In this document: positions 12,891 to 24,900 of the stretch, piece by piece
Layout of the letters: the number at the start of each line of letters is the position of its first letter
Numbering within the stretch: the stretch's first letter is position 1
Source of the DNA: Bryopsis sp. KO-2023
Lineage: Eukaryota; Chlorophyta; Ulvophyceae; Bryopsidales; Bryopsidaceae
Length of the DNA: 64,000 nucleotides
Assembly: GCA_030272585.1 (NCBI GenBank)
Contig: BSYQ01000003.1
Coordinates: forward strand, 5,828,001 to 5,892,000
Direction: 5' to 3'
The notes under the pieces: model-generated
Database searches by the model: none
What the model was told of the DNA's origin: nothing
Seen by the model: only the letters and a program-made list of their open reading frames with translations
Position numbers and translations under genes: made by a program

Positions 12891-13489
12891 GTGAGGGCAA
12901 GAGCTAGGGAAGGGAAGCTTCCCAAGCCCTACGCCCCCACACCTGATCCACACACTCCCAGGGTTCAGTTCATCGAAAGAAAAAAATTTACAAAGAAAGA
13001 CCAAAAACGACCAAAAAAATTCAACATGAACAACAACAAAAATTCACAGATACGAAAAACATTGAAGATATGGCAAGACAAGAAAAGACAAATTATTCAC
13101 CAATAATGGAACAAAAAAAAATAAGCAGGAAAAAACTGCACACTACAAATTTGTGTAAAGAGAGGGTAAGTTGAAAGAAACACGAAAATGCATTTGTTCC
13201 AACAGGAGGGGGGGGAACTGAAAAAAGAAAAATTGGTTCAGATAAAAACAATGCGTTGGCTTGCTTGTTTCTTTGATTAGTAAAGAGAAGAAAAAAAAAA
13301 GAACTCGCACTAAAAAAAAACAGTTGATCTCGTAGAAAAAAAAAGGTCAAAAAAGCGAAAAGCAAAGGTGAACAACAAAATTCAGCAGCCAACAAAATTT
13401 ACAGTGAAAAAGAAAACAGTTTTGGGGGAGAATTCACCATAAAAGATCCATACATTTGTCCCCGGTTTCTTGGGGTTCAGCTCCGCTTG

Positions 13490-13790
13490 GTGGGCGGTGA
13501 GGCAGGCAGGCACGCTCGTGACGACAGGGCCTCAGGTGACAGGGGGCGAGGAACGGAGGGAGGCGGCAGGGGGAGCGAGGTCAGGGGAAAGGACTGGGGG
13601 AGGAGGACAGGGAAGGGGCAGAGGCGGAGAGGACGGGCGCCGGGGCGAGGCAGGAGCAGGCAGGGGACGCGGCACGGACAGGGCAGGGAAGGAGCCGGGG
13701 ACTGGGAAGGAGAGAGGAGGGAAGGGCGAGGGTGGAGGGGAGGAAAGCGAAGGCGGAGACGTGGGGGGGGGGAGAGGACGGGTTTCTTGG
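13490..13790. repeat. G-rich low-complexity block
   Basis: Irregular GGGGA, GGCAGG and GAGGAC units over about 300 bp, nearly pure purine in parts. It has many GGG and GGGG runs and could form G-quadruplexes. Confidence 0.8.
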
Positions 13791-14039
13791 CTGCAATAAA
13801 AAAAAAACAGAAACAAAAACTCATGATTTGCTGGATTGATGACAGATCCCAAGGTGTCACTTCTGGATGCTCCAATGAAAGTGTTGTTTTCGAGGAAGGA
13901 TGGTTCAAACAGGTTTCGCAAAAGAATTAATCGAACATAGATTTATAAACTTGTAAAGTTATATTTTCTCTTGTCAGAATTTCCAGTCGTCGTGAAAGAA
14001 AGCAAAGAAAATCACACATTTATAGAAAATCTCAGGGGA

Positions 14040-16030
14040 TTACCTTGGTGCACAGTGCTCAGGGTTTAAAAAGTCGCTGTGGCCTTTCAGGGCTGGCAAC
14101 CCGTTGGGCACTTGGGACGTCCGCAGCAGGTGTAGGCACAGAAGGGCCCTGTTGCAAGTCTTCCACAAGTTGCGATTCCACCTTTGGGTCATCTTAGACA
14201 GGGACAGAGATAATTCTGATGATCTGGCACCTTGATGCCTTGCCCTAATTGGGCCAGCAGGCTGTTCGGGAGGAGGATTCTCTGGCTGGACAGCAAGAGC
14301 TGGAGACGGTCCAGCTTGAACCCGAAATCCATACATTGGTGGCGAATCTGGTGCTCCAGCTGGTCAAGCGTTGGCAATGGGAAGGATACATTATTAGTCT
14401 CACACATGCAGATATAAGAAAAAAGTAATATTCTAAAACCAAATTTCCTCCTGATCTTGCAGTAAGTTGACTGAAACTTCCCAGCCGTTTTCTCTTTTGG
14501 TTTTGGGGCACCATTTTCTTTTTTTTTTTTTAAAGACCAAATTTCAAGAATTTCAGGTTGTATTATCATTGTTTTTTGTCCGCACATGCATGGCGAACTC
14601 ACCTGGACAGCAGGGTTCATATTTTTGCGCTGAAAACTGGATCCACAGTCCCTTGAAGCAGCCATGACGGCAGCGATCCAAAAACCTGGTGACAAGAGAA
14701 ACAAAAAAATGATGATGTAACATATCATATTATATGATGTAACGACATTTTCAAAAAGAGCCGGTGAAAGGCAGAGCATCCCCCCCTCGACATGACAAAT
14801 ACAGAAGCATTTTCTGTAAAGAAACATGAGAAAGGTCAAGTTTTTTAAAAATATTTCTATTTTCTTTTGTTTCTTATTCCCTCCAAAATAAGCTGGAGAT
14901 GTTCTGCCTATTACCTGGAACATTAGTATTGAGGGATGGACGCTGGTGCCAGATCTTCTGCCAAACGGGCTTCGTCAAGAGGTGCATCAATCTGGACACC
15001 TCTCCTCCAATTCGGGCCGCTTCGAATGCTCCATGGACTCTGCTGTTTTGGTTTTCCTTATCGCAACTCGAGGTCATCTTGGACAATCTCTGACAACCCA
15101 CAGACATCGCCTTCATTGGGTCAGCCTGCTGGAGGAGGACTCTCCACTGGAGCTCTAAGGCACCGCGTCCTCCCACCAGTGAAAACTCGCGTGGATGGGT
15201 GTGTTGGGTGCTTCTGCCACAGGGAGAGCTTGGTCAGTCCCAAGATTTTTACTCTTGTCCATTTCCGGCCGCACGAATCCTCTATTGGCTCCGCCAGATT
15301 TCAGCACCACTGTCTCCCTTGCTTTCCACTGTACCATCTACCCCACTCCGAGCAGCATCCGACTCAGGATTGGCTCCTTTCAGGGCCATCTCAAGAACCC
15401 TTCGAAAAGAGGCTCCCTCTGTTTTCTTTTGGCCTTTTCACTCGTCTTGATTCACCCAAGAAATTGAACATTTCCATTCCTTCTATTTTGGACATCCATT
15501 CCTTCTATTCCAGAACCACCCCCAGCCTGCTTGTCAGCCACCGTGATTTTTTCTGGAAAAAGGTCCCCCTTGTTGAAAATTTTTTGCTCTTGGAAGTCCT
15601 GTGCGAATAGACGGCACGATTAAAGGAAAAAAAAATCAAGTAGCTGTGGTAGGAAACTGCCTCAGATTTTATTTCGTTTTATTTCAACCTACCGGCGTTT
15701 CCTTCATGCCATGTAGTACATACGTCAAGAACGGAAATCCTTGAACAGAAAAAAAAGCACCTCCAAAACAACACTGACGGAAAAACCAAACCAAACAACG
15801 TGCAGTGTTTTCTGTGTTTTCTGTCCAGAGAGAAGACAGCGCGCGGCGACGAAAGGGAAAGCGACAAGAACGGGGCGGTGTTCCGTCGTCGCGGACGTCG
15901 CCAGTCGGACGTGCGATTTTCAAAAAGGGATCAATTTTACCTCGGCTCGCAGGTGATCCTCGGTATTCTTTAGTAAGAGCGACAGCGTGGCGTTGGAGGA
16001 AAAAAACAAATGATGATCTATGAAACACAC
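14040..16030 (-). CDS. Possible minus-strand gene, exons poorly resolved
   Basis: Several minus-strand segments have protein-like composition. The best is about 14366-14238, which runs after an AG from LEHQIRHQCMDFGF to NSLLAQLGQGIK and stops at a GTGCC donor. A segment near 14200-14045 then ends in an acidic/proline-rich tail in one frame. Another, at about 15170-14900, contains AFEAARIGGEVSRLMHLL. The stretch near 16028-15684 could hold a first exon. Junction phases could not all be reconciled, so this may be one gene, two, or partly noise. I do not recognise a family. Confidence 0.3.
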
Positions 16031-16770
16031 ACCCGTGTTACGGGCTCAAAATTGTTTCCCTGCTGCAAAACAACGAGGCAACGCGATTGTCGTAAGAAGC
16101 TCTCTGAGGTGGTTTCCGTCTCAAGTGCCACCTGAGAGATAACGTCACGTTAACGTCACAACGGTTGTTGGTCGTTTATGTCGATACCTTTCATTCCCTT
16201 ACTCAATATCCGCTCCACTAGTCGAGGCCTTGACTTCCACTTTTTTTTGTTTTTTGTTCCCACCCTTTTTCCCTTTAAACCGCCCAGCAGGGGCGGAGAA
16301 ATACAAATTTCACATGTGGTCATGGTAGCCACCATGTAAAGCATCCAAGGAGGTTACTGAATTAAAAGGGAAAAGAGATGAATGGATAAAAGGAAACCAA
16401 CAGCAAATTGACAACATAAAACAAGAATCAATGAAAGAAAATGGAAACAATCGATCAATCAATGGGAACAGTGTTGCCTGAGGAGAGATTTTCTCTCCTC
16501 CACAATGTACTTTGATGTTTATTTGTTTGTTTGCTGCCTGAGGAGCCACTCTGGTCCAAGACAAAATCAAGACAAAAGATGTGTACATGCATGTACATCC
16601 AAACAAAGCACAGTCAGGATTGGCGTTCTCGGAACTACTACGCAAGCGCCATCACTTCGCATGATGGGAGCGAGAGGGGGTGATGGTGCTGCAACCATGT
16701 AGTTTGGAGTTCAAATAAGGTGGTGGTTCCTGTATGAATCGTGAGCACACTAGGTCACTCGCTATTAACG

Positions 16771-17008
16771 ATGGGGTCGAACTTGCTGCTGGCCATTTTT
16801 GGCGCCTTAGCCGTGTGCCACTCGGTGGACTCTGCTGGTATGTGCCTCCGCTCTGACACTCAAATCTGAGACCTCAAAAGATGAGTGGAGCCGACGAGCT
16901 ACCATATCAAATTGAAATGGAGTTCTGTGTGTTGCAGAGACCTCGCCGGCGCCTAGCTTTGGAACCCGCGTTCCGTCGATCGGTACAGGAAGGTCCATGC
17001 TCGGTGAG
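16771..17008 (+). CDS. Signal-peptide exon pair of a secreted protein
   Basis: The first exon encodes MGSNLLLAIFGALAVCHSVD, a good N-terminal secretion signal with hydrophobic core LLLAIFGALAV. A GTATG donor lies at about 16839. The second exon (about 16939-17008) continues in phase with a short Ser/Pro/Gly-rich segment (ETSPAPSFGTRVPS) and ends at a GTGAG donor. Downstream exons are not identified. The Cys-rich exons at 21.3-21.9 kb on the same strand also look secreted and lack a start, so this may be their 5' end across an intron filled with repeats. That link is inference; the exon phases between them are unknown. Confidence 0.5.
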
Positions 17009-17153
17009 TTTGATGCAGTCGACTTAAGATCTCGATCGTTCAATGACAGTATGTATTGCCTTCTTGTATTGTGGCATTTCTGCACTCTGCTGGCGATTTG
17101 CATGAATCTTTTTGCGAGGCCTGGGCTTATACTTCACTATGGGAAGAACCGCT

Positions 17154-17350
17154 CTGTGCGGGGTAGAAAAATCACATTCGATTTCCGCCGAAAACTGAAG
17201 TCGCGAAAATCGACGCGACAGAGAGAGGGAATGGTAGGAAACACCTGGGTTCGACTCCCAGGCATTCCCGTCACGATCTGGGGCGGAAAAACGGAGTCGC
17301 TGGCGAAGTCGTCAGCGACGGATGAAATGGCGAAACTCTACCCCGCACAG
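17154..17350. mobile_element. 197-bp inverted-repeat element (MITE-like)
   Basis: Bounded by perfect 13-bp inverted repeats, CTGTGCGGGGTAG on the left and CTACCCCGCACAG on the right. No clear target-site duplication is visible, so the superfamily is uncertain. Inside are GATTTCCGCCGAAAA and GGGCGGAAAAACGGAG arms that pair loosely, and a tRNA-like minihelix at 17227-17269. More CCCCGCACAG units follow immediately (17351-17425), and the same termini recur at 20.5-21.2 kb, so this is one member of a local family. Confidence 0.6.
17227..17269 (+). other. tRNA-like acceptor/T-arm minihelix
   Basis: GGGAATG (17227-17233) pairs perfectly with CATTCCC (17263-17269), a 7-bp acceptor-like stem. Between them, a 10-nt linker is followed by a 6-bp stem CCTGGG/CCCAGG closing a 7-nt loop TTCGACT, which is a canonical T loop. 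The geometry is that of a tRNA with its D and anticodon arms replaced by 10 nt. The loop and flanks also match the B box of an RNA polymerase III promoter (GGTTCGANTC). Whether it is transcribed is unknown. Confidence 0.6.
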
Positions 17351-20300
17351 TCAACCCCGCACAGGACAGTAACCCCGTACAGGACTCTGTGCGGGGTTAG
17401 TATCCTGTGCGGCGTAGGGTTGACGTCACCGAATCGCGAAATGCGGTGGATGGTGTGATCTGTCACACTCGTTTGGAATGCCAGTTCGCAGATCTCAATT
17501 GCGTGCTGGAGTCGAACGAAAATGACCAGGGGAGGGAGCACTCGATCGAGTCCCTCGCGAGGTACTCGCGGACCTCCAATAGGCTGAGAGCCATGCGGTC
17601 GACGGAGGATTGCTGCCATGCGTGGTCCAAGCGTCAGAACGAGATCTTTGGAGGTCGGTTGGTGAAAAGAGGTCATGGACGACGCCTGCATACTCGGCAA
17701 TCCTCCAGTGAGCCACGCTTTCGAAGCATCCCCAAGCACGGCCTCGGGCTCTGCTTCGAGCAGCGCCGCGAGATTCTTACACGAGCGACGCATCGCGCAA
17801 CGCAGCTCCCCTGGGTTTTCCACCAGTTCAAGGAGAGCCGAAGGTTTGTTTTTTTTCAACTGCTGTGTCCTGCGTGTATTTCACATCGGCACTTTACTTT
17901 TTTGAAGGACTACGCCCCAGTATTTTTTTGTTGTGTTTTTTACTTTAGCAAAAATTGGACAAAAAGGAGGCTTCAAGATATTGCCACCTTATGAATGTTA
18001 GTTGAATTTCTGAGCCAGCCTATAACGCATTTCAGTGCCACCTGCTTGCAATCTTGTTGATCCTGCCCCTGCTTGTTGAAGGTTGGAAATCCTAGCTCCT
18101 ACCTTGTCACACCCCTCCCCCCCCCCCCCAAAAAAAAAAAAAGAAAAAGAAAAAGGGAAAGGAAAATAAAACAAGTCTGTGTTCGAGGTTCGCACCTGTG
18201 CATTGTACACTTTCTTGAAAAAGTGAAAAAAAAACCCACAACAGGATGCTGGTCCATCGAATTCTTGCTTTCTCCAATCATGTTGATTTGCTGTCCAAAT
18301 AGATTCTTGCAAAGGTAAAATCAGTTCGCTGGATTGATGGATAGACAACGAATCAAAGGATCGACTTCAAAAATGGATGGCTTCCCATGACTCCACAGAG
18401 AAAACCCCCAGCTTTTCTTGGTTATGTTTTCAGGGGCTGGAGAATCCCAGAGGGCTCTTTGCGCTTCAAATTCTGACCTGTGCAGCTTATCTGAACGCGC
18501 TTTGCTGCAAGTTACTCCCGGAACCAGGAAGCCAAGGAAGGGAAAAAATTAACCCTCAACAACGAAGGCAACATCCAGGCGATCGCCACCATTGACAGAA
18601 TCCCCTTCAGAAGAAGAAGACGATCCCAAACCTTAAGAGGAAGAGGGCTCGGGGCCGGACTGGGTGGTGCTCGTTGCAATCACAGATGAAATCGAACCTC
18701 CTGAAGACGCTGCTGCCATTATCGCAACACCACCAGGAACGCTGCCCTCACCAACGCAAGGCCGACCGGCCGGCCGTAGTGGGTAGGACTGCACTGGATT
18801 TTTTTGCATTGTGTGAAGGTCTGTAGCACTCCTGCTAGTACTACTCATGAGCTCAACAGTCGCCACCAAATCCATTTCCTTCAGAAAGTTCCCACCCCAT
18901 TCAATTTGTTGATTGTGTTTAGGGGAAAATCTTGAGAGGGGTGCAGTGTTTCGAACTGTAGATGAGGTGTGACTGTATGGAGTGGCGAATGGGACACGAA
19001 ACTTCAGACGACCCCTCGTCGCTACTCAGATCTGGCCCTGTTGTGGTGCTGTTCAGTGGAGGGCTCAACACCACACTGTTGCCTGCTCTGCTGCATTTGT
19101 GCCTGCCATCGGATGCTCCTATTGATCTTGTGAACGTTTCATTTGCCAAAGAGACATCGCCAGATTGAGTGGGGAGCATCGAATCAGTCAGGGAACTCAG
19201 GCAATGGGCCCCTGATAGGCTGTGGCGGCTTGTTGAGGTTGATTCTTCCCTCGATGAGGTGGATGGTCTCAGGTGACACATCTATTCTTTTTCCAATTCA
19301 TGAAGGATCATCGTGGGGTTAACAGCCGTCTAATAGTTTTTGGCCTGATCAACAGATCAGACCTTCTGGCCCTACTGCACCCGTGCTCGTCGATTTTGGA
19401 CCCGAATGTTGGTGCCCCTCTGTGGTTGGCAGCAAGAGATACACTCAACATGATTTCTGACCCACTGGACAGCTCAGATGAAGTTGTTGTGGAGGCAGTT
19501 CGATACATGGTGCGGAGTTCACATCGTCGGCTCCTGTGGTTTTGACAGGGCATGGTGCCGCCGATCAGTGCTGTGGATATGCTCGCCATAAGTCAAGGTC
19601 TGTTGCTCCATCCTCACTGACAGCATTCCAACGCAAAGATTCGTCTGGGATCCAATTCCATGCTAGAGAAACAATGAGACGAACAGAGAAACCTGTGGAA
19701 ACATGTAAGTCTTGCGCGATGCCGCCCAAAACATGAGGGTTTAACGAACAGTTGCAATGCCCGATGTCAGGTGTCGGGAGGGTGCCTTGCACAGGTTGAG
19801 AAGCGAAGTTCAGATGGAGCTCCGTCGGTTATGGAAGACAAATTTGGGGCGAGATGATCGTGTTGTGTCTGATCACTGCCGAGAGGCCAGATTTCCTTTC
19901 CGAGACGAGGAGGTTGCGGTCCTATTTGCACATCTTCCGTTGTAGGTCAGAACCTGACGCTGTAAAGAGCAGTACTGTGTGCTTCAGCGGTGCAATCGCA
20001 ACTTTGCCTCTTTTGCCTCTTGAAAATCAGTGACATTCAGCAGTTCTGCAGCAGCCTTTTCGTTTGCTTCCTCGTCTGGCAAGAGCTATAATTTTTCTCA
20101 CGATCCGGCAACCTTTACAGGCAAAGGCGACAAAATGGTGGTGAGGGAATATTTGAGGAGTCTTGAAGTCTTGGAGAGTGCGGCCTCCAGGAAGAAGTGC
20201 GCAATCCAGTTCGGCAGCAGGGTCAGCAAACTATCTAATTGTCGCTATTTCAGCAGCAGCCAGGCAGCCAACAAAACAAGTGCAGGCTGTGTGGATCTCA

Positions 20301-20461
20301 CAGATGTCCATGGGTTTGGGTTTGGGTTTACACGATGGTTTTGGTACAGGTTATGGTCGTGTGTTTTTGACAACAAAAGTTTGGGAGATGTACAGATGCT
20401 GGGGATTTTGTAACATGAAAACACACATTTCACATGATTGAGATAGCATTGGTTATGTGCG
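17351..20461. other. Stretch without a resolved gene
   Basis: Frames of 80-190 codons are open on both strands at 17400-17990 (the minus frame at 17859-17460 contains ELVENPGELRCAMRRSC) and on the minus strand at 18633-18875, 18919-19281 and 19308-19589 (Ser/Thr-rich). None has splice signals I could join, and no family is recognised. The stretch probably includes decayed mobile DNA and introns. A poly-C/poly-A tract is at about 18115-18142. Confidence 0.5.
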
Positions 20462-21240
20462 GGGTGTTTAAAAACCACCGCACATGCACCGATCTGCCCC
20501 GCACAAACCGGAAATAACGCCGCACTGCTCATCAACTAACAACCCCGCACACAGCCTCACCAGCCCCGCATGGCTCTGCGATGATATGACCCGATTACTG
20601 CGAGGTATGGGAGACCTCGCACAAAGCCAAACCAAACCCGCACAGCGCTGTGCGATGTTATGACCCGGTTACTGCGAGGTGCGAGGGACCCCGCACAAAG
20701 CCAAACCAAACCCGCACACATCCACCACACCAACCCCGCACGGCTCTGTGCGATGTTATGACCCGATTACTGCGAGGTCTGAGAGACCTCGCACAAAGCC
20801 AAACCAAACCCGCACAGCGCTGTGCGATGTTATGACCCGGTTACTGCGAGGTGCGAGGGACCCCGCACAAAGCCACACCAACCCCGCACGGCTCTGTGCG
20901 AAGTTTTGAGCCGATTACTGCGGGGTACAGTGAACCTCGCACAGAAATTGACGTCTTTGTCGCCACCCTACCCCGCACAGGATCTGCGGCTCAGCCCCGC
21001 ACAGGCACCTCGCACAGACACGCTGGAACCCCGCACACTGTGCGGGGTTTATATTCCCCTGTGCGGGGTAGGGTGGCGACAAAGACGTCAACCTCTGTGC
21101 GAGGTTCACTGTACCCCGCAGTAATCGGCTCAAAACTTCGCACAGAGCCGTGCGGGGTTGGTGTGGCTTTGTGCGGGGCAGTGTAGTTCATGTGCGGGGT
21201 GTCAAAATGACCCCGCACACAGGGGAATTTCCCATAGTGC
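20462..21240. repeat. CCCCGCAC repeat cluster
   Basis: A dense field of CCCCGCAC/GTGCGGGG motifs. From about 20577 to 20860 it is a tandem array: units of about 90 bp (for example CTGTGCGATGTTATGACCC, then TTACTGCGAGGT, then CGCACAAAGCC) alternate in sequence, so the higher-order period is about 177 bp. From 20861 to 21178 the same material forms a large inverted repeat. The ends resemble the 13-bp termini of the element at 17154. Confidence 0.8.
20861..21178. repeat. 121-bp inverted repeat with 76-bp spacer
   Basis: Left arm 20861-20981 and right arm 21058-21178 are reverse complements over 121 bp with about two mismatches (CAGAAATTGACG against CGTCAACCTCTG). The spacer 20982-21057 itself holds two short CCCCGCAC/GTGCGGGG pairs. 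The structure would form a long hairpin and is typical of a foldback element. Confidence 0.85.
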
Positions 21241-21257
21241 TTCTGTGTGTGGTTCAG

Positions 21258-21931
21258 GCAGGAAATGGAATAGCTGCACGAGCAGCTGCCCGGTGAGCGC
21301 ACACCTGCTCGCACTTTTTTCTGCTGCGTCTGTCAAACTGTCCTACTGAAGGTCGTTCGTGCGTGTGTTCAGAGATGTTACAAAAGAGTTTGCGAAGAAG
21401 TTGAGTGCAAATTTAGAGGTGGCAAGTGCCGTGGCGCCGATTGCTGTGGTGCGTACGAGAAGAAATGCAGCTACGGCTTGAGGCGTCTTCTCGGCAGGAA
21501 TAATCGCAGGAAGAAGAGCAGAAAGAGCGGCGGAGGAGGCGGCGGCGGCGGCGGTGGTGGTGGAGGAGGAGGAGGAGGCGGCGGCGGCGGCGGCGGTGGT
21601 GGTGGAGGAGGCGGTGGCGGCGGCGGCGGCGGTGGTGGTGGTGAAGGAGGCGGTGGCGGTGGAGGCGGCGGCGGTGGTGGAGGAGGTGGCGGTGGCGGTG
21701 GAGGTGGCGGTGGAGGCGGCGGCGGTGGTGGAGGAGGTGGCGGTGGCGGTGGAGGTGGCGGTGGAGGCGGCGGCGGTGAGTTTCTTTTCTGGATTCTGGA
21801 GGTTTTAAAAAAAACAAAATGTCTGTCGGGTGCCAGACGTGTTTGTAATGTTCTTGCAGGACGAAATACGAAATTGCTGGAAGGAATGCAAGTCATGCAA
21901 AGTTTGCAAGAAGGTCTGCGTTTGCCATTGA
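21258..21931 (+). CDS. Cys-rich secreted protein with polyglycine tract (3' exons)
   Basis: Three exons fit: 21258-21292, 21373-21775 and 21837-21931, all GT-AG with matching phases (2, 0, 1), ending at TGA. The product has three parts: a Cys-rich segment (NSCTSSCP, then RCYKRVCEEVECKF, GADCC, KKC; nine Cys), a basic hinge (RRKKSRKS), about 83 almost pure Gly residues with one Glu, and a second Cys-rich tail in which Cys recurs every two to four residues (NCWKECKSCKVCKKVCVCH). This resembles cell-wall glycine-rich proteins with Cys-rich ends, but I know no exact family. The 5' exons are missing; the signal-peptide exons at 16771-17008 are candidates. The Gly tract is coded by GGC/GGT/GGA triplets and should be length-polymorphic. 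Confidence 0.65.
21526..21775 (+). repeat. GGN trinucleotide repeat (polyglycine codons)
   Basis: Imperfect GGC/GGT/GGA array of about 250 bp inside the exon above, with a few larger internal units (GGTGGCGGTGGAGGC). The opposite strand reads as polyproline, which is a shadow. Confidence 0.9.
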
Positions 21932-24900
21932 GGTCCCTCGCATCTCATGCTGGGGACAATCTGTCCGTTTCTGACAGTGGACGCATCCGAGTCCGACAAC
22001 ATCTTTATCGTGAATTGGTTTTTTGTCCATTAAATTTAAATTTTGTCGCCGATCACCTCAGTTTCATGATTGGCTTTATTAATTTATTAGGAGTGTACTT
22101 TCGCTGATCACCTCAGTTTCATGATCAGTTTTTTTGGGGAAACCTTTGTGTCACAAACATCAAACTGGTTTACAACAAATTCAAGATTTAATGGATCGGT
22201 TGGATAGGCTACCTGCTTCCAGCACCGATGTTACTTTGCGAGAGGAACTTTTGGAACGTTTTTCTTTTCAATCTTCTTTATTTGAAGATATTTCACGTTC
22301 GTTGAATTTAGCTGAATCGACCTATGCATCTTTGCATTCTTGATGGTCTTAGTGTCTTTGTGGGTACACACAAAAGCCAATGGAATTTCAACATTAAAAT
22401 ACACATGTTCATATTTGATTTTTACTGATCCTTGTAATAGGAGAATATTTCTCCTACACAATGTAATTGATGTTTGTTTGTTTTGTCACAAACATCTTTT
22501 TTGATTGACATGTTTTGGGGATGCCTGCACCAAGCATCAACTGGTGCATCATTTGGGCATGTAAATAATATTTGATTTGGATCCATTATTTGAGTTTTAT
22601 TTTGTCATCTGCTATGATCAAAATATTTTCCCACATATGATTCACCTGGGGCATCTTTTGAAATCTAGGGCCAATCGGCCATCAAGGAGCACTTGGTTTG
22701 TTGAGGCACTTCAACAAGACATAAATCTGACAGAAGCGCTCCGATGAAAAAATAATAATTGAAATGGAATTAGAACGTTTCTAATTAGAAATAAAGTGGA
22801 TTTTCAGTTATTAGATGGGTTGTAATAGACCAAACCAAACCAAAAATTACAATAGAGACCCGGGCTTCTGCGCATGTAATTTTTGGTTTGTTTTGTAATA
22901 GAACCCACATCAGTTCGCCGTATGTTCGCCGACTGCAGGAATTTTTATTTTTTTCAAAGAGCCACTCGTCAACAAGTTTAGACAAGTTTAATCTTGCGTG
23001 CCATTAAAATATGTAACTGGGGAGTGGGGGCGAAATCAAGAAGTCTAATCATTTTGTGGGGGCTCGACTGCTCTTCCACCAGAATTGTCCTATCGTCATT
23101 GAACATCAGTTTGGACTCCATTGCAAAAGTGTTATTTTTCCGCTTACACCCTCTTTGATTTACTTTTTCTTGACTAGACTCATGCTGATTTTCTGGTTTC
23201 ATTGTAACCTTGTTTTCATGGAGTGGTCACTTCCTGATCCTTCGCTGGGATGTTTTATGTTCAGCTAAAAGTCACTGATGCTGCTACCGAAACCAAAAGA
23301 ATAAACACCTCTTTCAATGCAAAAGATCGCCGAAAAGACTTTTACAAGCTATGTAGGAACCAGGCATTGTTGCTTTCAAGAATTCATGAATTCCCCCATG
23401 TGCCATTCCCCGTTTTTGGTTTAAAACCACAATGTTGAGATGGGATCCACCCAAAACACATCACGTCACCATTGCATACGGTGATTGAGCCGCCACTTGA
23501 TACGTTTCCTTCACCGAAAGCGGAAAAAAATAATAAATAAAAAACAAGCCAGCGGCATGGTTTCATCATTTGAATGCTAGTAAAGCGAAGGTGGACATGT
23601 GGGCGAAAATCTTCATGACCATAGTTTCGTGATTTTTTTTTCTCTTAGAGCAGGCCACCTCTTGAAATCAAGAGGCCGCCAAAACCTTCCCGGTAGAATG
23701 TGAAAGATCTGGGGCACCTGTTTGTGCGTCACCTCGCCCAAACAAACACTTTCCACACAACTCTTTTACAGCAACAGCCGATGTGTTTATGAAGCAACGC
23801 AGAATATCATGAAACGTGCGCGAACAGTCTTCTTGCACCCCTCGTGGCAAAATGGCTCGCTGTTTCGACGAATGCCGCCGTCAGTTAACACACGCACTTG
23901 TGCAAGGGAGGTCTTTCCTTGCCGTTTTGGTGTTTCTGGAAGAGTGATGTTCAGACGACCGTCGTTACGGTTATGAAGCAAGTGTGACTGCATCAGGTAT
24001 AAAACCAGCGCCAGCAACCCCCAAAGCCTTCTGCACGCTTGACTTTCTCTTGGTGACGCGTTCTCGACCGTCTCCAAGTGCAGAAATGACCGCCACGGTA
24101 TTGCAACACCAGGTGAGATGTGGAAAGGGAGGGAAAACCTCCACAAAAAGAAAAGAAAAGGAACAAACGAACAGCATCAATATTCATGCAGCACCTGTGG
24201 GGTTCAAGAAGATGAAACAATGGCGCAGATATATATCCTATTTTTCGTGGCACATATGCTTGCACGTTGGGTGGGTGCGTGTCGTCGCATGTCCAGCTGT
24301 GGGAGGTCTTCGAGTTTTGTTTTTCTTGCGTTGAAGGAACTCGACAGCCACAGAGGGAGCGTGGGGTGCTTCTGCCTACCCAGTCTTGTGAGACTGGGGA
24401 AAGCAGTAAAGCGAGTATTCAAAAGAAAACCCCGCAAGCCTCTCTCTGTCAACGCATCGGCTGGCTCAGGGCAGTCGATCTTCCTGGACCGGCTGTGGAG
24501 CCTGGAAACTACCCAGCTAGCAGACACGGTGACTTGTTCATTCCATTAAACCAACCAAACGTGATTGACAATTTACACATATAATGCAGAAAGCAAGTAA
24601 ATATGATGCTGTGTATTGATTTGAATCGGAATTGTGTACGAATTTGCCACTTTGAAGAGGTGATTGACAATTTTACGCCAAGACTGATTGAGATGAACAC
24701 TTATTTCCTACTTTTCAGTTTTGCTTTGAAGTCATGTCTTGTGCATGTGGCTTGTCTGGATGATATGTGTGTGTGTGTCAGTGAATCCTGTTTCTGGAGT
24801 GTGAACCCATCAGCCTCATTCTTATGTTTCTTTTGTTTCAAAAAACTAACCACTGTCTGGGATGTCAGCTTGAACCAAGCATGAACATATGACATTGAAA

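Larger units (their letters stand above)
12191..14039. other. Simple-sequence-rich stretch, no confident gene
   Basis: A 73-codon plus-strand frame at 12211-12432 (acidic, Gln/Glu-rich, starts MLNPEEHQQL) has plausible composition but no splice context. Pyrimidine-rich DNA (mostly C with CT and CA) fills 12600-12890 and purine-rich DNA (GGGGA/GGCAGG units) fills 13490-13790; their Pro-rich and Gly/Arg-rich frames are by-products of composition. A poly-A-rich stretch lies between them. Confidence 0.55.

Noticed and set aside
12477-13106. 209-codon proline-rich frame
   Set aside because: Its middle is the C-rich low-complexity block and its ends are Lys/Asn-rich translations of poly-A; no coherent protein is seen.
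20577-20900. Repeat array resembling a CRISPR
   Set aside because: The 'spacers' are themselves repeated, units alternate with a 177-bp period, and the window is eukaryotic nuclear DNA.
21471-21896. Polyproline minus-strand frame and Ala/Val/Glu frame
   Set aside because: Both are shadows of the GGN polyglycine tract.
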